A stretch of 64,000 nt of DNA from Talinum fruticosum (taxonomy: Eukaryota; Streptophyta; Magnoliopsida; Caryophyllales; Talinaceae): positions 7,502,001 to 7,566,000 of the forward strand of contig JAITYX010000025.1 of the NCBI GenBank assembly GCA_021018815.1. The letters are read 5' to 3'. Position numbers and translations under genes: made by a program. Within the stretch, counting starts at the first letter, position 1, and every line of letters begins with the position of its first letter. Below the pieces are notes generated by a model. That model was not told the origin of the DNA. It saw nothing but the letters and a program-made list of their open reading frames with translations, and searched no databases. Below, one piece after another: positions 46,143 to 56,811 of the stretch.

Positions 46143-47323
46143 TAAGGCAATCATAAGACATGGCTATAGTTTTTCATGGGTTGAGTACCAAGGAAATAGG
46201 GAAATTCATGCGTATCCGAACAACAAAGTCCTAACTATAACTAGGAATACCGCAAAGCAGCATTGTCCGAAATTGCATGCTCATTTAAAAAGAAACTAAA
46301 AGATACTTTGCTTTCACTTCCGTGCGAATTTCTTTAACTTGTGATTTATGGACTTCTTGTCAAACCGAGGGATATTTGTGTTTGACTCGCTCATTATGTG
46401 GATTCTAATTGGAAGTTGCATAGTAAAGTCTTGAATTTTGGTCACGTGGAACCACCCCATACGAGCCCTGTTTTGTGTGAGATTGTGTTTTATTTGCTCG
46501 ATAGATTGGGGCATTGAGCATAAGGTATTTTCCTTAACTTTGGACAATGCATCTAGTAATGATAGAATGCAAGATGATTTGAAATTGAAACTTTTGGACA
46601 AGGGGTCTTTGTTGAGCGCTGGGAATATTTTCATGTTCGATGTGTAGTACATATTTTAAATTTTATTGTGAAAGATGGTTTGAAGGCAATTGATGATTGT
46701 GTGATTAAGATTAGAGAAACCGTAAACTATATCAAAGGATCGGAGAGTAGAAAATTGCATTTTAAGGCTTGTGTGGAACAAAATGAAATTAAGGAAACCA
46801 ATGCCTTATGGTTAGATGTTCCTACTAGATGGAATTTGACATACTTTATGCTTGATGGAGCACTTATCTATCCCAAAGCTTTTAAACACTTTTACCTCAC
46901 CGATTCTTCTTATACGAGTTTTCCTTCGGATGATGAATGGGAAAGAGTTGAAAGAATTCATGAACTTCTTGGTCCTTTTTGTGAAATTACTAAAATGTTC
47001 TCCTGTAGTCAGTATCCAACGGCAAATTTGTATTTTGAAAATGTATGGAAGATAGATATGTTCCTAAAAGAGAAATCGAAAGTAGGGATGAAGTGATTAA
47101 ACACATTGTACGAAATATGAAGGTAAAGTTTGACAAGTATTGGAGTGAATATACTTTATTGTTTTCTTTTGCTACACTTCTTGATCCCCGATGCAAAAAA
47201 GTGCTTTTGAAATATTGTTACAAAAAGTTGTATGGAAGTAAAGAAGTCGCAACTTTTAAGGTGAATAATGTAAAATACAAAATTATTACGTCCACCACCA
47301 TCCCTTGGTATGGATTTGCTTGA
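46143..47323 (+). pseudogene. hAT transposase, catalytic region
   Basis: It continues after the solo LTR with AIIRHGYSFSWVEYQGNREI then HAYPNNK. A segment around LTLDNASSNDRM (46540) holds the DDE-type Asp. A frame at 46668-47096 reads KAIDDCVIKIRETVNYIKGS, LDVPTRWN and HELLGPFCEITKMFSCSQYP, then on to LLDPRCKKVLLKYCYKKLYG in another frame. The C-terminal hATC dimerisation domain is missing. No terminal repeats or target duplication of the hAT itself were found. Confidence 0.85.
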
Positions 47324-47414
47324 ATAAGATTTGAGGTCGATCAAAATTGTTTGTACTATTAGAAGCACAAAAGTCTATCATGAGAGACTTGCTAAAAAAA
47401 TATGGGTTGGGTCA

Positions 47415-47720
47415 AATTCAAATTAAGGTGAGGTCGGGTTTGGGTCACTTTTATTCGAATTCGGGTCCGATTCGGTTCGGGTTGTAATCAAGTCAATTAT
47501 ATTTCGGGTCGGTTTCAGCTTCGATTTCGAGTCGGTTCGGTTTCGGATTGGGTCGTTTTGGTTCGGGTCCGAATCGGGTTCATTACATTTCGGTCGTTTC
47601 GGTTCGGGTCGGTTCATTTCGATTTTCGGTCAAAATCGGCTCAACTGTTTCGAATGTTGGTTCGATTTGGGTTTCGGGTTGTTCGGGTTAACCCATTTGA
47701 TTCGGGTCGAGTTTGCTGAG
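47415..47720. repeat. degenerate TTCGGGT/CGGGT simple repeat
   Basis: About 300 bp of irregular TTCGGTTCGGGT, TCGGGTTTGGGT and TTCGGATTGGGTCG units. It follows the hAT transposase and resembles the impure GGGTTCGG minisatellites common in plant DNA. Confidence 0.85.
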
Positions 47721-48523
47721 TCTAATCATAATAAACCACTTGTCACTTGAGTGTGAGTATATTACTCACTTGTGAAACCATTTTGCCCCCGCGATTGGCA
47801 CCAGCGTTGTTTCCGTATTCAGCCTCCTACCCCCTCCCCTCTCTCCAGTTTCACATCCAAATGAAGCTTTTGCTCTTGAGTAGCGTTTGTAAAATTTTGC
47901 CCATCTAATTATTCAAATTTGACCGACTTGAAAAAATTGGGTCTCTAGATATGACTTTTTTTATCCGATTTTTAAATTTGGACATAAAATTTTTATATTT
48001 AAGTTATCCGAACCCAATTTTAACCTAAATTTACGCTTTTTATAATTGTTCGACCCAAAAAATGAATATCGGATAAAAAAATTCATGTGATGACTAACCT
48101 AATTTCAATTCGGATCCAAATTTTTGCCACTCGGACTTAGACAAATCCAACACGTGGCGGAAGGTGAGTGGAGGACAGGCTGGAGAGGTGCCCATGAAGA
48201 GAGGGGGTTGCCAAAAAGAACTAGACCAGTCATTGTTAAGGGTCCAGTTGCAGAGGCTGTCGGCTACTCAATGGGATGTCACCATGAGAGAAGAAAAAAA
48301 GGAGAATTAGTCACATCAAATTTCATCCGTCCATTCATAGATAGAGGGGCCTTTGATCGTACGGCGGGAACAAGAGAGAGGGAGGGGGTGGCGTTAGCGA
48401 GAAGTGGTAGTGAAAATGTTAGGGCTACAATCAAACAGAAAGCGACAATGGCACTGCACAGCACTGACGAGACGAGTACGTCTGAATTCTGATGACTCCT
48501 CCTCACTCCTCCCCACACCCTTT
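47721..48523. other. unclassified flank
   Basis: No recognised gene. A 122-codon plus-strand frame (48124-48492) starts MPLGLRQIQHVAEGEWRT and has no known domain. The sequence around 48170-48470 is GC-richer and gene-like in composition, with GAGAGA runs. It could be the promoter side of a former gene. Confidence 0.4.
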
Positions 48524-49576
48524 TCCTTTTCCTTGTTCATTTTCGATGTTACGTTGGGTGGGCCCCTTCTCTCTCTCTGGTTTTTGTCAGAATGTTTGAC
48601 CTAACCCAGACACACACCCCACGTCCCCTCCCGTGAGTCGTGAATAGGATGGACACTGGTCAGTTGGATTGGGACCGGCCCATTTCGATCAAGAAAATAA
48701 AAACTTAGTACTGACCGATTAATAATTAATGATATGTTCTTTTTAATGTTTATATAATATTTATAATAATTAATTATTAACACATGTTGATAATCATTAA
48801 TTGTTTGATAAACGTTAATATTAACGGTTAATTATAATTATTTATAAATTTTAATTACCACTGATTATAACTAATGATAAAGACTAATAATCAATATTTA
48901 ACACTAATCATTAATTAAAAATGAGCGCTAATTTTTAATGGGATAACTATAAATAATGAAATAAACAGACCTTAAGTTAAGGTAGACTAAATCGGTTCAT
49001 ATACTTATATTCATCTAATTGAGGAAATTTTCCAAATCAAATGTTTATATGTGAATTAAACAATTTGAGTATGTTGACTTAAACTCAATTAGCAGTGATT
49101 AGTTGACCTGATTTCAACCCAATTTTAAAAGGTAGTAAAATTATACATTATGAGTCTATACTAAAGACATTGATAAATGAAAATTATTTGTTGTCATATG
49201 TCCAATTTATAATGAGATTCAACTTTGATGTAGAAATTCCTATGAGAAATTGAGAATTAGTTGAGAAATTTATCAAATTATTAAATAGATTGACCTAATT
49301 GTGCTCACTAACATGGTCGATATAGTTTGGCTTATTATTTACTCATTATTGACAAAATCATTTATCTCTGTTAAATGGGTCAGTTTGTTTAATGTAATAT
49401 GTATATAACTAATTGTTGAAAATTCATTGATGTGTCTTTTTACTTCTAGTAGAGTTTTGAACTCTTTAAAACTGCTGGTAAATAAGTCAATTGGAATGTA
49501 TGATTTTACTGTTGTTGCGAATTTACTAAAAGTTAAAATAGACAAAAAAAATTTTATAAAATCTAAAAGTTATCGT
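48524..49576. repeat. 1.05 kb flank block, left copy
   Basis: AT-rich sequence ending in atcgt (49572-49576), the E3 target duplication. A nearly identical copy lies at 58662-59717. It is continuous with the sequence to its left, so this is the original copy. It contains no gene. In this copy CAG/CTG sites are mostly intact. Confidence 0.9.
49572..49576. repeat. E3 left target-site duplication (atcgt)
   Basis: Exact match to atcgt at 61287-61291, immediately right of the E3 3' LTR. Confidence 0.92.
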
Positions 49577-51142
49577 TGAAGACTCGGACACTCGCTCAAT
49601 ATTCTTCCGAGTCATGCAAAAGGAATCGAGTATAATGATTCTATACATGTAGAGTTTTGATTCCAAGGCATTCTCTCGTGTCTTAGAAACTTACTTGAGT
49701 AAAATAGTATTTTCTCTAAGTGATTCGGCCCTCACTTATCTCTTTTATCGCTTTCGGTTAGCGACTCGAAAACCGGTTCTTTATTCCGAGTCCACTCCCA
49801 CTCAAACTAATCCCATTTCAAATATACCAAGTATTCCGCCGTTTCTCACTCGAATCTAACTTATGGTTATCTATTCTATCGTTTGCATAGTCGGCATTCG
49901 TAGTTTATTTCATACTTAGTCTATATCAAGCTTTTCCCACTCGATATTCGTTATAGAACTTGATTCCTCGCATAAGACTAAGTCATATGGAATTTTGAGT
50001 ATCATGGATATTAGACTCGAAAATTCCATTTCTTTTCCGACTCGGATAATCAATTGCGTAATTATCATAATTATTTTATTATCTCGTGTCTAACCTTGGA
50101 CCAAAGTATTTTATACTTTGAGAACCGAAGGTGTTTTACTTTTGTAGGTTATTCAATCGAGGATATCTTTTCAAACTACAAAAGTAGCCAGGCTCGAACG
50201 TCAAATCACCAAGCAGATATGGCTTTTCACCTCCCCGCTTTAGTCCCGTAAGATTGTGTCGAAGTTGTCCGCTTCCATATCCGGAAAACTGGAACGCTAA
50301 GCCTAACGGTGATTTCCACCTCATTTTTCAAGACACAACCGATGGTTTTGGGACTTCCAAGAGAGTTAAACCGTTGTCCAACGTCCATATTTCAACGGAT
50401 ACTTTCGAGTGACTCGAAAGCCATTATCAACGGTCACGAGAGGACTCTCGGTCGGCAGATGAAGATAACGGCTACTCGCTTGGTTATCTATAAATAGAAG
50501 CCACTTCACAAGACATGAAGGTTGCCGAACATATTGTTTATACACATACTTGCTTAAAGTTATTGTATTTACTTTCAATCTTCAACTTACAACTCCCACT
50601 CTGTAATTCATTACTCTCGAGTTGTAAGGTCTTGTACTCGATTACAAACTCTTCTTACATTCTTTGTAAGGTCCCTTGACTAAGGTGTAAAGGTTAACTC
50701 AGCTTAGTTGTCCCTACCTGTAAGGGTTATCTCAGCTAGGAAGTACTAGATCGGATAAGGTAACTTCGAGTCTAGGAAAACTTGTATAGAGTTGTCCAAG
50801 GGAGCAACTCGGGTTCGATCCGATTCACGGTATTTTGTGGACTCAAAATAGTGGATTTGACTTCGTGTCCGGATTGACACGGGCCGTGGTTTTCCGCCCA
50901 GGAGGGTTTCCACGTAAAATCTCTCGTGTTCTCTTTCTAAGTTCATTCTAGACTCGCATGCACCTAACTCGCTCTTATTTCTTCGATTCATTACTTTCGA
51001 GTCCAATCTTTTCGACCCCGTGTTTAGACTCGAAACTGTCTTTGCCTCTTTTATGTCAAAAGAGTGTGTTTTCGCGAAGAATTTTCTATCACCCTATTCA
51101 CCCCCTCTAGGGTGACTCGGACTCTCTCCGAGCAAACCTTCA
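49577..51142 (+). repeat. 5' LTR of E3
   Basis: It begins TGAAGACTCGG and ends GCAAACCTTCA, 1566 bp. TATAAATA is at 50489-50496. Five AACGG/CCGTT motifs lie at 50300-50475, upstream of the TATA box. It differs from the 3' LTR mainly at CAG/CTG sites. Confidence 0.95.
50300..50496 (+). promoter_or_regulatory. LTR promoter of E3: AACGG cluster and TATA box
   Basis: Motifs CTAACGGTG, AACCGTTGTCC, TCAACGGATAC, TCAACGGTCAC and ATAACGGCTAC precede TATAAATA. AACGG is the core of plant MYB (mitosis-specific activator) sites. The same layout is present in the E1, E2 and solo LTRs. Confidence 0.55.
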
Positions 51143-51144
51143 AT

Positions 51145-51156
51145 TGGTATCGAGCC
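51145..51156 (+). promoter_or_regulatory. primer binding site of E3
   Basis: TGGTATCGAGCC, two bases after the LTR end. It has the same one-base deficit in CAG as E2, relative to the tRNA-iMet complement. Confidence 0.88.
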
Positions 51157-51202
51157 TAGCCTTTCGTAAAGGATCTAACAATCCAAAGGTTTAAAGATCG
51201 GA

Positions 51203-52985
51203 TGGCTCAAGTACACCGGAGAGTTCGACGAAGGAAGATCTTCCAACGAGCCACCAAAATTCAAAGGTTCAAACTTTGGTCACTGGAAGAAGCTTATGGA
51301 ATGTTTCCTCATGGATCATGATGAAGAAGTATGGAAAATCATACAACAAGGAAACTACATTCCAACGAAGGCGGATGAATTCAGAATCCTTCCCAAGACA
51401 AATGCCGAGTTCACGCCAGCGAGGCGGAGAAGTTCGAAAGAACTTCAAAGCCATAAACATCCTTATGTGCGCCACAAGCTCGGAAGAATATAATCGAGTC
51501 TCTGCTCGTGACTCGCTAAAGAGGTGTGGGACACTCGGTCAACACCTACGAAGGTACAAGTCGGGTGAGACAAGCGAAGATCGGTCAGTATCTTCACAAA
51601 TATGAGCTTTTCAAAATGGAGCCGAAGAGAACATTACTCGGATGTTCATTCGCTTCACCGAGATCACCAACAATCTCAAATCTTTGGGAAAGAAAATCTC
51701 CCATGAAGAAATGTGCCTGGAAAATTCTCGAAGCCTACCCAAAAGACGATGGGGTCCTATGGTGACTGCCATAGAAGAGGCTCGGAACCTCTCACTCTTG
51801 AAGCCGGACGAGCTCATCGGAAAGCTTCGACTCATGAGATACATCCGGAAGAAGAAGATGTTGAGGGTACTCGTCAAAAGGAACATAGCGCTTAAAGCCT
51901 CGGAATCCAAAGAAGCTAGTCCGAGCTCCTCCGACTCGAAGATGATCCCATGGCACTCATTGCAAGAGGCTTCAAGAGAATGATGAAGCATAAAAGATGG
52001 GACAAAAGACCAAAAGAAGAATTCTACAAAAGGACAAGAGAGACGAGAAAAGGTAAGTTTCCTTCACCCTCAAAGTTATCTTTGTCTAAGAATTCTGGAT
52101 GTTTTGAATGTGGCAGCAAAGACCACATAGTCAAGGACTGTCCAAAACGAAGAAGGGACAGGAAGAAGAAAAAGGCCATGATGGCAACATGGAGCGATGA
52201 GGATTCATCCGAAGACGACGAGGACTCGGATGACTCGAAGTGTCCGATGGCAATTTCGACTCAAAAGCCGAAAGAGAGTCGGACTCGGACTCGGACAACG
52301 AGGAAACCGATCCTCAAGAGGTAATAAACTACTTCCTTAAATTCTCCAAAGTTGATCTAGCTAAATATATCTTTACTTTGGAAGAAAAGTCCAATTCCGA
52401 TTCTTCTCATTTCAAGGAACAACTTGAGTCAATCACTTCTAAGAGCACTTCTTTAAAAAACGAATTAGAAAAGCCGAGACTCACACTCGGAGAACTCAAG
52501 ACAAATGCTCAAGCTAATAAGACTGAGTCCGAGTTACTCAAGAAAGAAAATGAGCGACTAAAATGAAGCTCACTGAGTCTCAAGATCTAGTTTTAATGTT
52601 TACTCAAGGTCAGAAGAACCTTGACATGCTCTTGGGATCACAATGTGTCTCGTTTCGAAAAGAAGGTCTTGGTTTCAACAAAGAGGAAGAATCTAATTCT
52701 TACTCATAATTGTTCAAAAAGGATTCCGAACTGTAGAGTTTAAAAAGGCTGAGCATGGTCCCATTCACGAAATGAAAGGAGGACTAAACCCGGACCTATT
52801 TACAAAAAGAAACCATTTTCTCCTGTTTCAAAAGGAAAGGTTTTTAAAAGGAAAGAGACACGGACTCGGTTCTCGAGAGGAAGACTCGGAATCGGACAAA
52901 ACCCAAAGTCATTCAAATCTGGGTTCCGAAGCACCTTCTTCCTCGGAAAAGGACCACGAGTAAGGAATGTTACTTGGGTTCGTTA
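51203..52985 (+). pseudogene. gag: E3 gag
   Basis: ATG at 51203 (MAQVH) is followed by a frame change into EFDEGRSSNEPPKFKGSNF and MECFLMDHDEEVWKIIQQGN (51296). Later blocks are KRRWGPMVTAIEEARNLSLL (51750), a basic region, and the CCHC knuckle CFECGSKDHIVKDC (52099-52140). An acidic Ser-rich stretch and a coiled-coil-like region, LKNELEKPRLTLGELKTNA (52450), come next. The region ends with a basic tail that leads into the protease. Five or more frame changes separate the pieces. Gag forms particles and binds RNA. Confidence 0.85.
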
Positions 52986-53330
52986 GAGGAAGTGAGAAGG
53001 GTTAGATTCTCTCTGTTTTGCAGGTCACTCGAAAAGATTAAAAGGACATTGGTACCGGACAGCGGATGTTCTCGACACATGTCGGGTGACCAAGGACTCT
53101 TTTCCGAGCTGGAGTCATATAAAGGAGGAAAGGTGACTTTTGGTGATGACGAGCAAAGGTAAAATAGTGGGCATTGGAAAGATTGGAAAAGGAAGCAATC
53201 TGGTGAGCCCGAGTGTACCTTGTTAAAGGGCTAAAGTACAATATACTTAGCATCTCCCAACTATGTGACAAGGGTCAAGAGGTAAGATTCACCCAATCCA
53301 AGTGCTACATCACGAGATGAGACCACCAAA
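52986..53330 (+). pseudogene. pol: E3 aspartic protease region
   Basis: VPDSGCSRHMSGDQGLFSEL (53045-53110) has the DSG active site, followed by ESYKGGKVTFGDD. One frame change follows at GDDEQR. Downstream, ILSISQLCDKGQE-like sequence near 53245 leads into the pre-integrase region. Confidence 0.85.
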
Positions 53331-53419
53331 GAGATAAAACTCTCGGGTAAGAGATCAGGTAATACCTACATCATCCCTCTTGCTGACCCAAGTCAGAACT
53401 TATCCTGTTTAAAAGCATC

Positions 53420-54310
53420 TCTTCAAGATGATTCTTGGACTTGGCATCGTAGATTAGGTCATATTAGCATGCATACTATCAAAAAGCTTGCATCTCATAG
53501 TCCGGTTAGAGGTTTACCTAAGCGTGCGTTTGAGACGGACAAAGTATGTGAAGCATGCACCGAGAGGAAACAAGTCGGATCTTCATTCAAATCTCTGAAG
53601 ACAGTTTCCACATCCAATGTGCTTGAATTACTGCATATGGACCTATGTGGTGAAATTTCTGTGAAGAGTCTCGGAGGTAAATTTTACATACTTGTTATTA
53701 TCGATGATTTTTCAAGATTTACCAGGGTGTGTTTTCTCAAGCATAAGAATGAAGCCTTCAAGGAGTTCAGCAAGCTCTGTAGAAAGATTCAAGTTGAGTC
53801 TCGGACTCGGATTCAAAAGATTCGAACCGACCATGGAAGGGAGTTCGATTACTCGGAATTCTCGAGTTTTGTGACAAGAATGGAATCTCTCACAACTTCT
53901 CGGCACCCGTAACTCCTCAGCAGAATGGAGTAGTTGAGAGAAAAACAGAACCCTTGAAGAAATAGGAAGGACAATGATGATTGAACACAACTTGCCTTAC
54001 TACTTCGGGCGAGAGGCGATAAACACGGCCAACTACACTCTCAATCGATGCCTCATCGGACCCATTCTGAAGAAAACACCTTATGAGCTCTACAAAAGGA
54101 AGAAGCCAAATATTTCCTATTTCGGACCTTTCGGATGTAAGTGCTTTATCCACAACAATGGTAAGGATCATCCGACCAAGTTTGATGCTCGGTCGGACGA
54201 AGGAATTTTTCTAGGTTACTCCTCTCATAGCAAAGCTTATCGTATCTTCAACAAGCGAACTAACAAAGTGGAAGAGAGTATCCATGTAGTGTTTGATGAG
54301 ATTGAATAGG
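53420..54310 (+). pseudogene. pol: E3 integrase
   Basis: It starts in the GAG-pre-integrase domain (TWHRRLGHISMHTIKKLASH with KVCEACTERK). The core has the first Asp in LLHMDLCG (53640), the second in RTDHGREF (53828) and the Glu in a VVERK segment near 53930. A frame break lies at about 53900 (SRHP). The second part (53974-54309) reads NTANYTLNRCLIGPILKKTP and YFGPFGCKCFIHNNGKDHPT, then ends at a TAG near 54307. This is the best preserved integrase of the three elements. Confidence 0.88.
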
Positions 54311-54639
54311 AGAAACCAAGTGAGTCTTCATACTCGGAACCGAAGCTCGAAAGGATGATGACGAAGATGAGCCTACTAAGACTCGGATTGAGACCACTCG
54401 AACGAGGAAGCTCGGAATGAGACAACTCAAGAGGTCGCTCGTAACGAACAAGTCAATGAAGAGGATCACTCGGAACAAGCTTCGAAGATCAAGCAATTCA
54501 GCTCACAAACCTGGTGAATCAAAGAACTGGTAAAGCATTCAAATTTACTCCCAGTCATCCCCAAGAAAACATCATTTCGATATCAACAGTGGGGTAAGAA
54601 CTCCTTCTTCTTTACACAATTTATGTGCATTCACTGCAT

Positions 54640-56175
54640 TCATCTCATTAACTCGAACCCAAAAATGCACTAGAGGCCCTTAATGAACCTGAATGGGTCG
54701 AGGCCATGCAAGAAGAACTAAATCAATTTGAAAGAAATCAAGTCCGGACTCGACCAACCGACCTTCGACCATCCAGTTATAGGAACCAAATGGGTTTTCA
54801 AGAACAAACTGGATGAGGGTGGAGTGGTAGTCGAAACAAGCCTAGACTTGTAGCTCAAGGTTACAATCAAGAAGAAGGAATTAATTGTGGGGAAACCTTT
54901 GCACCAGTAGCTAGAATTGAAGCCATTAGAATACTGTTTGCATTTGCATCCTACATGCATATTAAATTATATCAAATGGATGTTAAGTGTGCCTTTCTCA
55001 ATGGTTTTATTGAAGAAGAAGTTTATGTCGAGCAGCCTCCTGGTTTTGAAAGCTCGGAATTTTCAAATCATGTTTTCAAACTTCAAAAGGCTCTCTATGG
55101 TCTTAAGCAAGCCCCTCGTGCTTGGTATGAAAGACTGAGCGGCTTCTTGGTTCAAAATAATTTCAAAAGAGGTCGGATCGACAAGACTCTATTCATAAAG
55201 ACCAAAGGGAAAAATTTTCTTATTGTTCAAATATATGTTGATGATATTATTTTCGGTGCTACTAATGAATTTACGTGCCGAGAATTTCTCGAGTTAATGA
55301 GTCAAGAGTTCCAAATGAGTATGATGGGAGAACTCAATTTCTTCCTTGGGTTGCAAATCAAACAAGACAAAGATGGAATCTTTGCTCATCAATCAAAATA
55401 CACCAAGGAACTGCTGAAGAAATATAAACTTCAAGATGCAAAGCACGCATCTACACCCATGAGCGACGACGATAAAGCTCGACTCGGATGAGAAAGGTAA
55501 AGCAGTAGATCAAAAACTCTATCGAGGTATGATTGGATCATTGTTATATCTTACTTCAAGCGAGCCGGATATAGTGTTTAGTGTTTGCTTATGCGCACGA
55601 TTTCAAGCTAATCCGAAAGAATCACATCTCACTGCGGTGAAGAGAATATTCGAGATATCTTGCGGGCACTCGGAATCTAGGACTCGTGGTATTCCGAAAC
55701 TCGAACCGACTCGACTCGGGTACTCGAGACGCGGACTACGCAAGATACAAAGTTGATCGAAAGAGCACATCCGAAGCTTGCCAATTTCGGGTCAATCCTT
55801 AATATTCTGGCACTCAAAGAAACAAAACTCGGTAGCTCTATCAACTGCGGAAGCTGAATACATTGCCGCTGGAGCTTGTTGCGCTCGGATCCTCCGGATA
55901 AAACAACACTTGAAGGATCTTGGACTATTTCTCAACTCGGTTCCAATCAAGTGTGACAATCAAAGCGCAATCAGTATCACTAAGAATCCTGTCCGAGCAC
56001 TCAAAAACAAAGCATATTGAGGTCGGTATTACTTCTTACGCGATCACTCGAAAAGGGTGATATTGCACTTGAGTTCATTCCTACTAATCTTCAATTAGCT
56101 GATATCTTTACTAAGCCTCTTGGTGAAGATCAATTTTGCTTTATTCGGAATGAGCTTGGTATGTTAAATGCTTAG
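54640..56175 (+). pseudogene. pol: E3 reverse transcriptase and RNase H
   Basis: The RT starts near 54660 (NEPEWVEAMQEELNQFERN). A 178-codon open stretch at 54955-55491 holds [35 protein letters not shown] and the catalytic IYVDDIIFGA (YVDD at about 55236). RNase H blocks are at 55530-56170: MIGSLLYLTSSEPDI, LIFWHSKKQNSVALSTAEAE, KCDNQSAISITKNPV and the TKPLGEDQFCFIRNELGM end. Two or three frame changes lie in the 55640-55780 segment. Confidence 0.9.
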
Positions 56176-56399
56176 TTACGTGTTACGATTATTACATATT
56201 TACGTGCTATGTGCTCTCGTTGTTAACAACCATTAGTTCGGTTGATTCCGTGATACTTGGGCTGATAGTTATTTCGTGTTTCGAGTCACTCGAAATCGTT
56301 CGAAGTCAAACTTAGACGTAGAGAAATTTGGACATCAAATTTTCGAAACTATCTCTAGAACAGTGGAGAGTTTCGGATTATAATTTCAAAATCTTTTTC

Positions 56400-56570
56400 T
56401 CTCTCTTTCTCGAGCGCTGCGATCGGATCATAACCGTAGATTTCAAACCGCTTGTTTCTCAACCGTTGAAGAAGAACCGTCACACCGGTCTTTGGTGACC
56501 GATGGACAAGCCGAGTCGAAATGGAGTTACTTAACGGATAGTGGACGGGCGCGGTTATTTTCTATAAATA
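56400..56570 (+). promoter_or_regulatory. possible internal promoter of E3 ORF3
   Basis: TATAAATA (56563-56570) lies 249 bp before the ORF3 ATG. It is preceded by ATAACCGTAG, TCAACCGTTG, GAACCGTCAC and TTAACGGATA. The arrangement repeats that of the LTR promoters and of E1 at 8978-9110. Downstream, a GTAAGT (near 56700) followed by a C/T-rich stretch could be a leader intron. Confidence 0.5.
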
Positions 56571-56811
56571 ACGTCTATCCATCTTCATCTCGGTATTCTA
56601 AAACTCCTTCCCTCTCAAACGAAAATCTTCTCGCGAAAGTTTTCTACATGAACAAGTGACCCCGATCGTCCGCAAGCGTTGAAGAAGCTCTCTCTCTCGT
56701 AAGTCCCGACTGCTCTATTCTCTTTTCTTCTACCATTTTCGTTTTCTTCTCTTCTACACCTTCTTCTCTCTCTCACTCGAAAAGCTTCATCTTTTCTCTC
56801 CAACTCTCACA

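Noticed and set aside
48124..48492. 122-codon frame as a host gene
   Set aside because: It has no recognisable domain, no conserved context and no splice or start evidence. It is kept only as unclassified flank.
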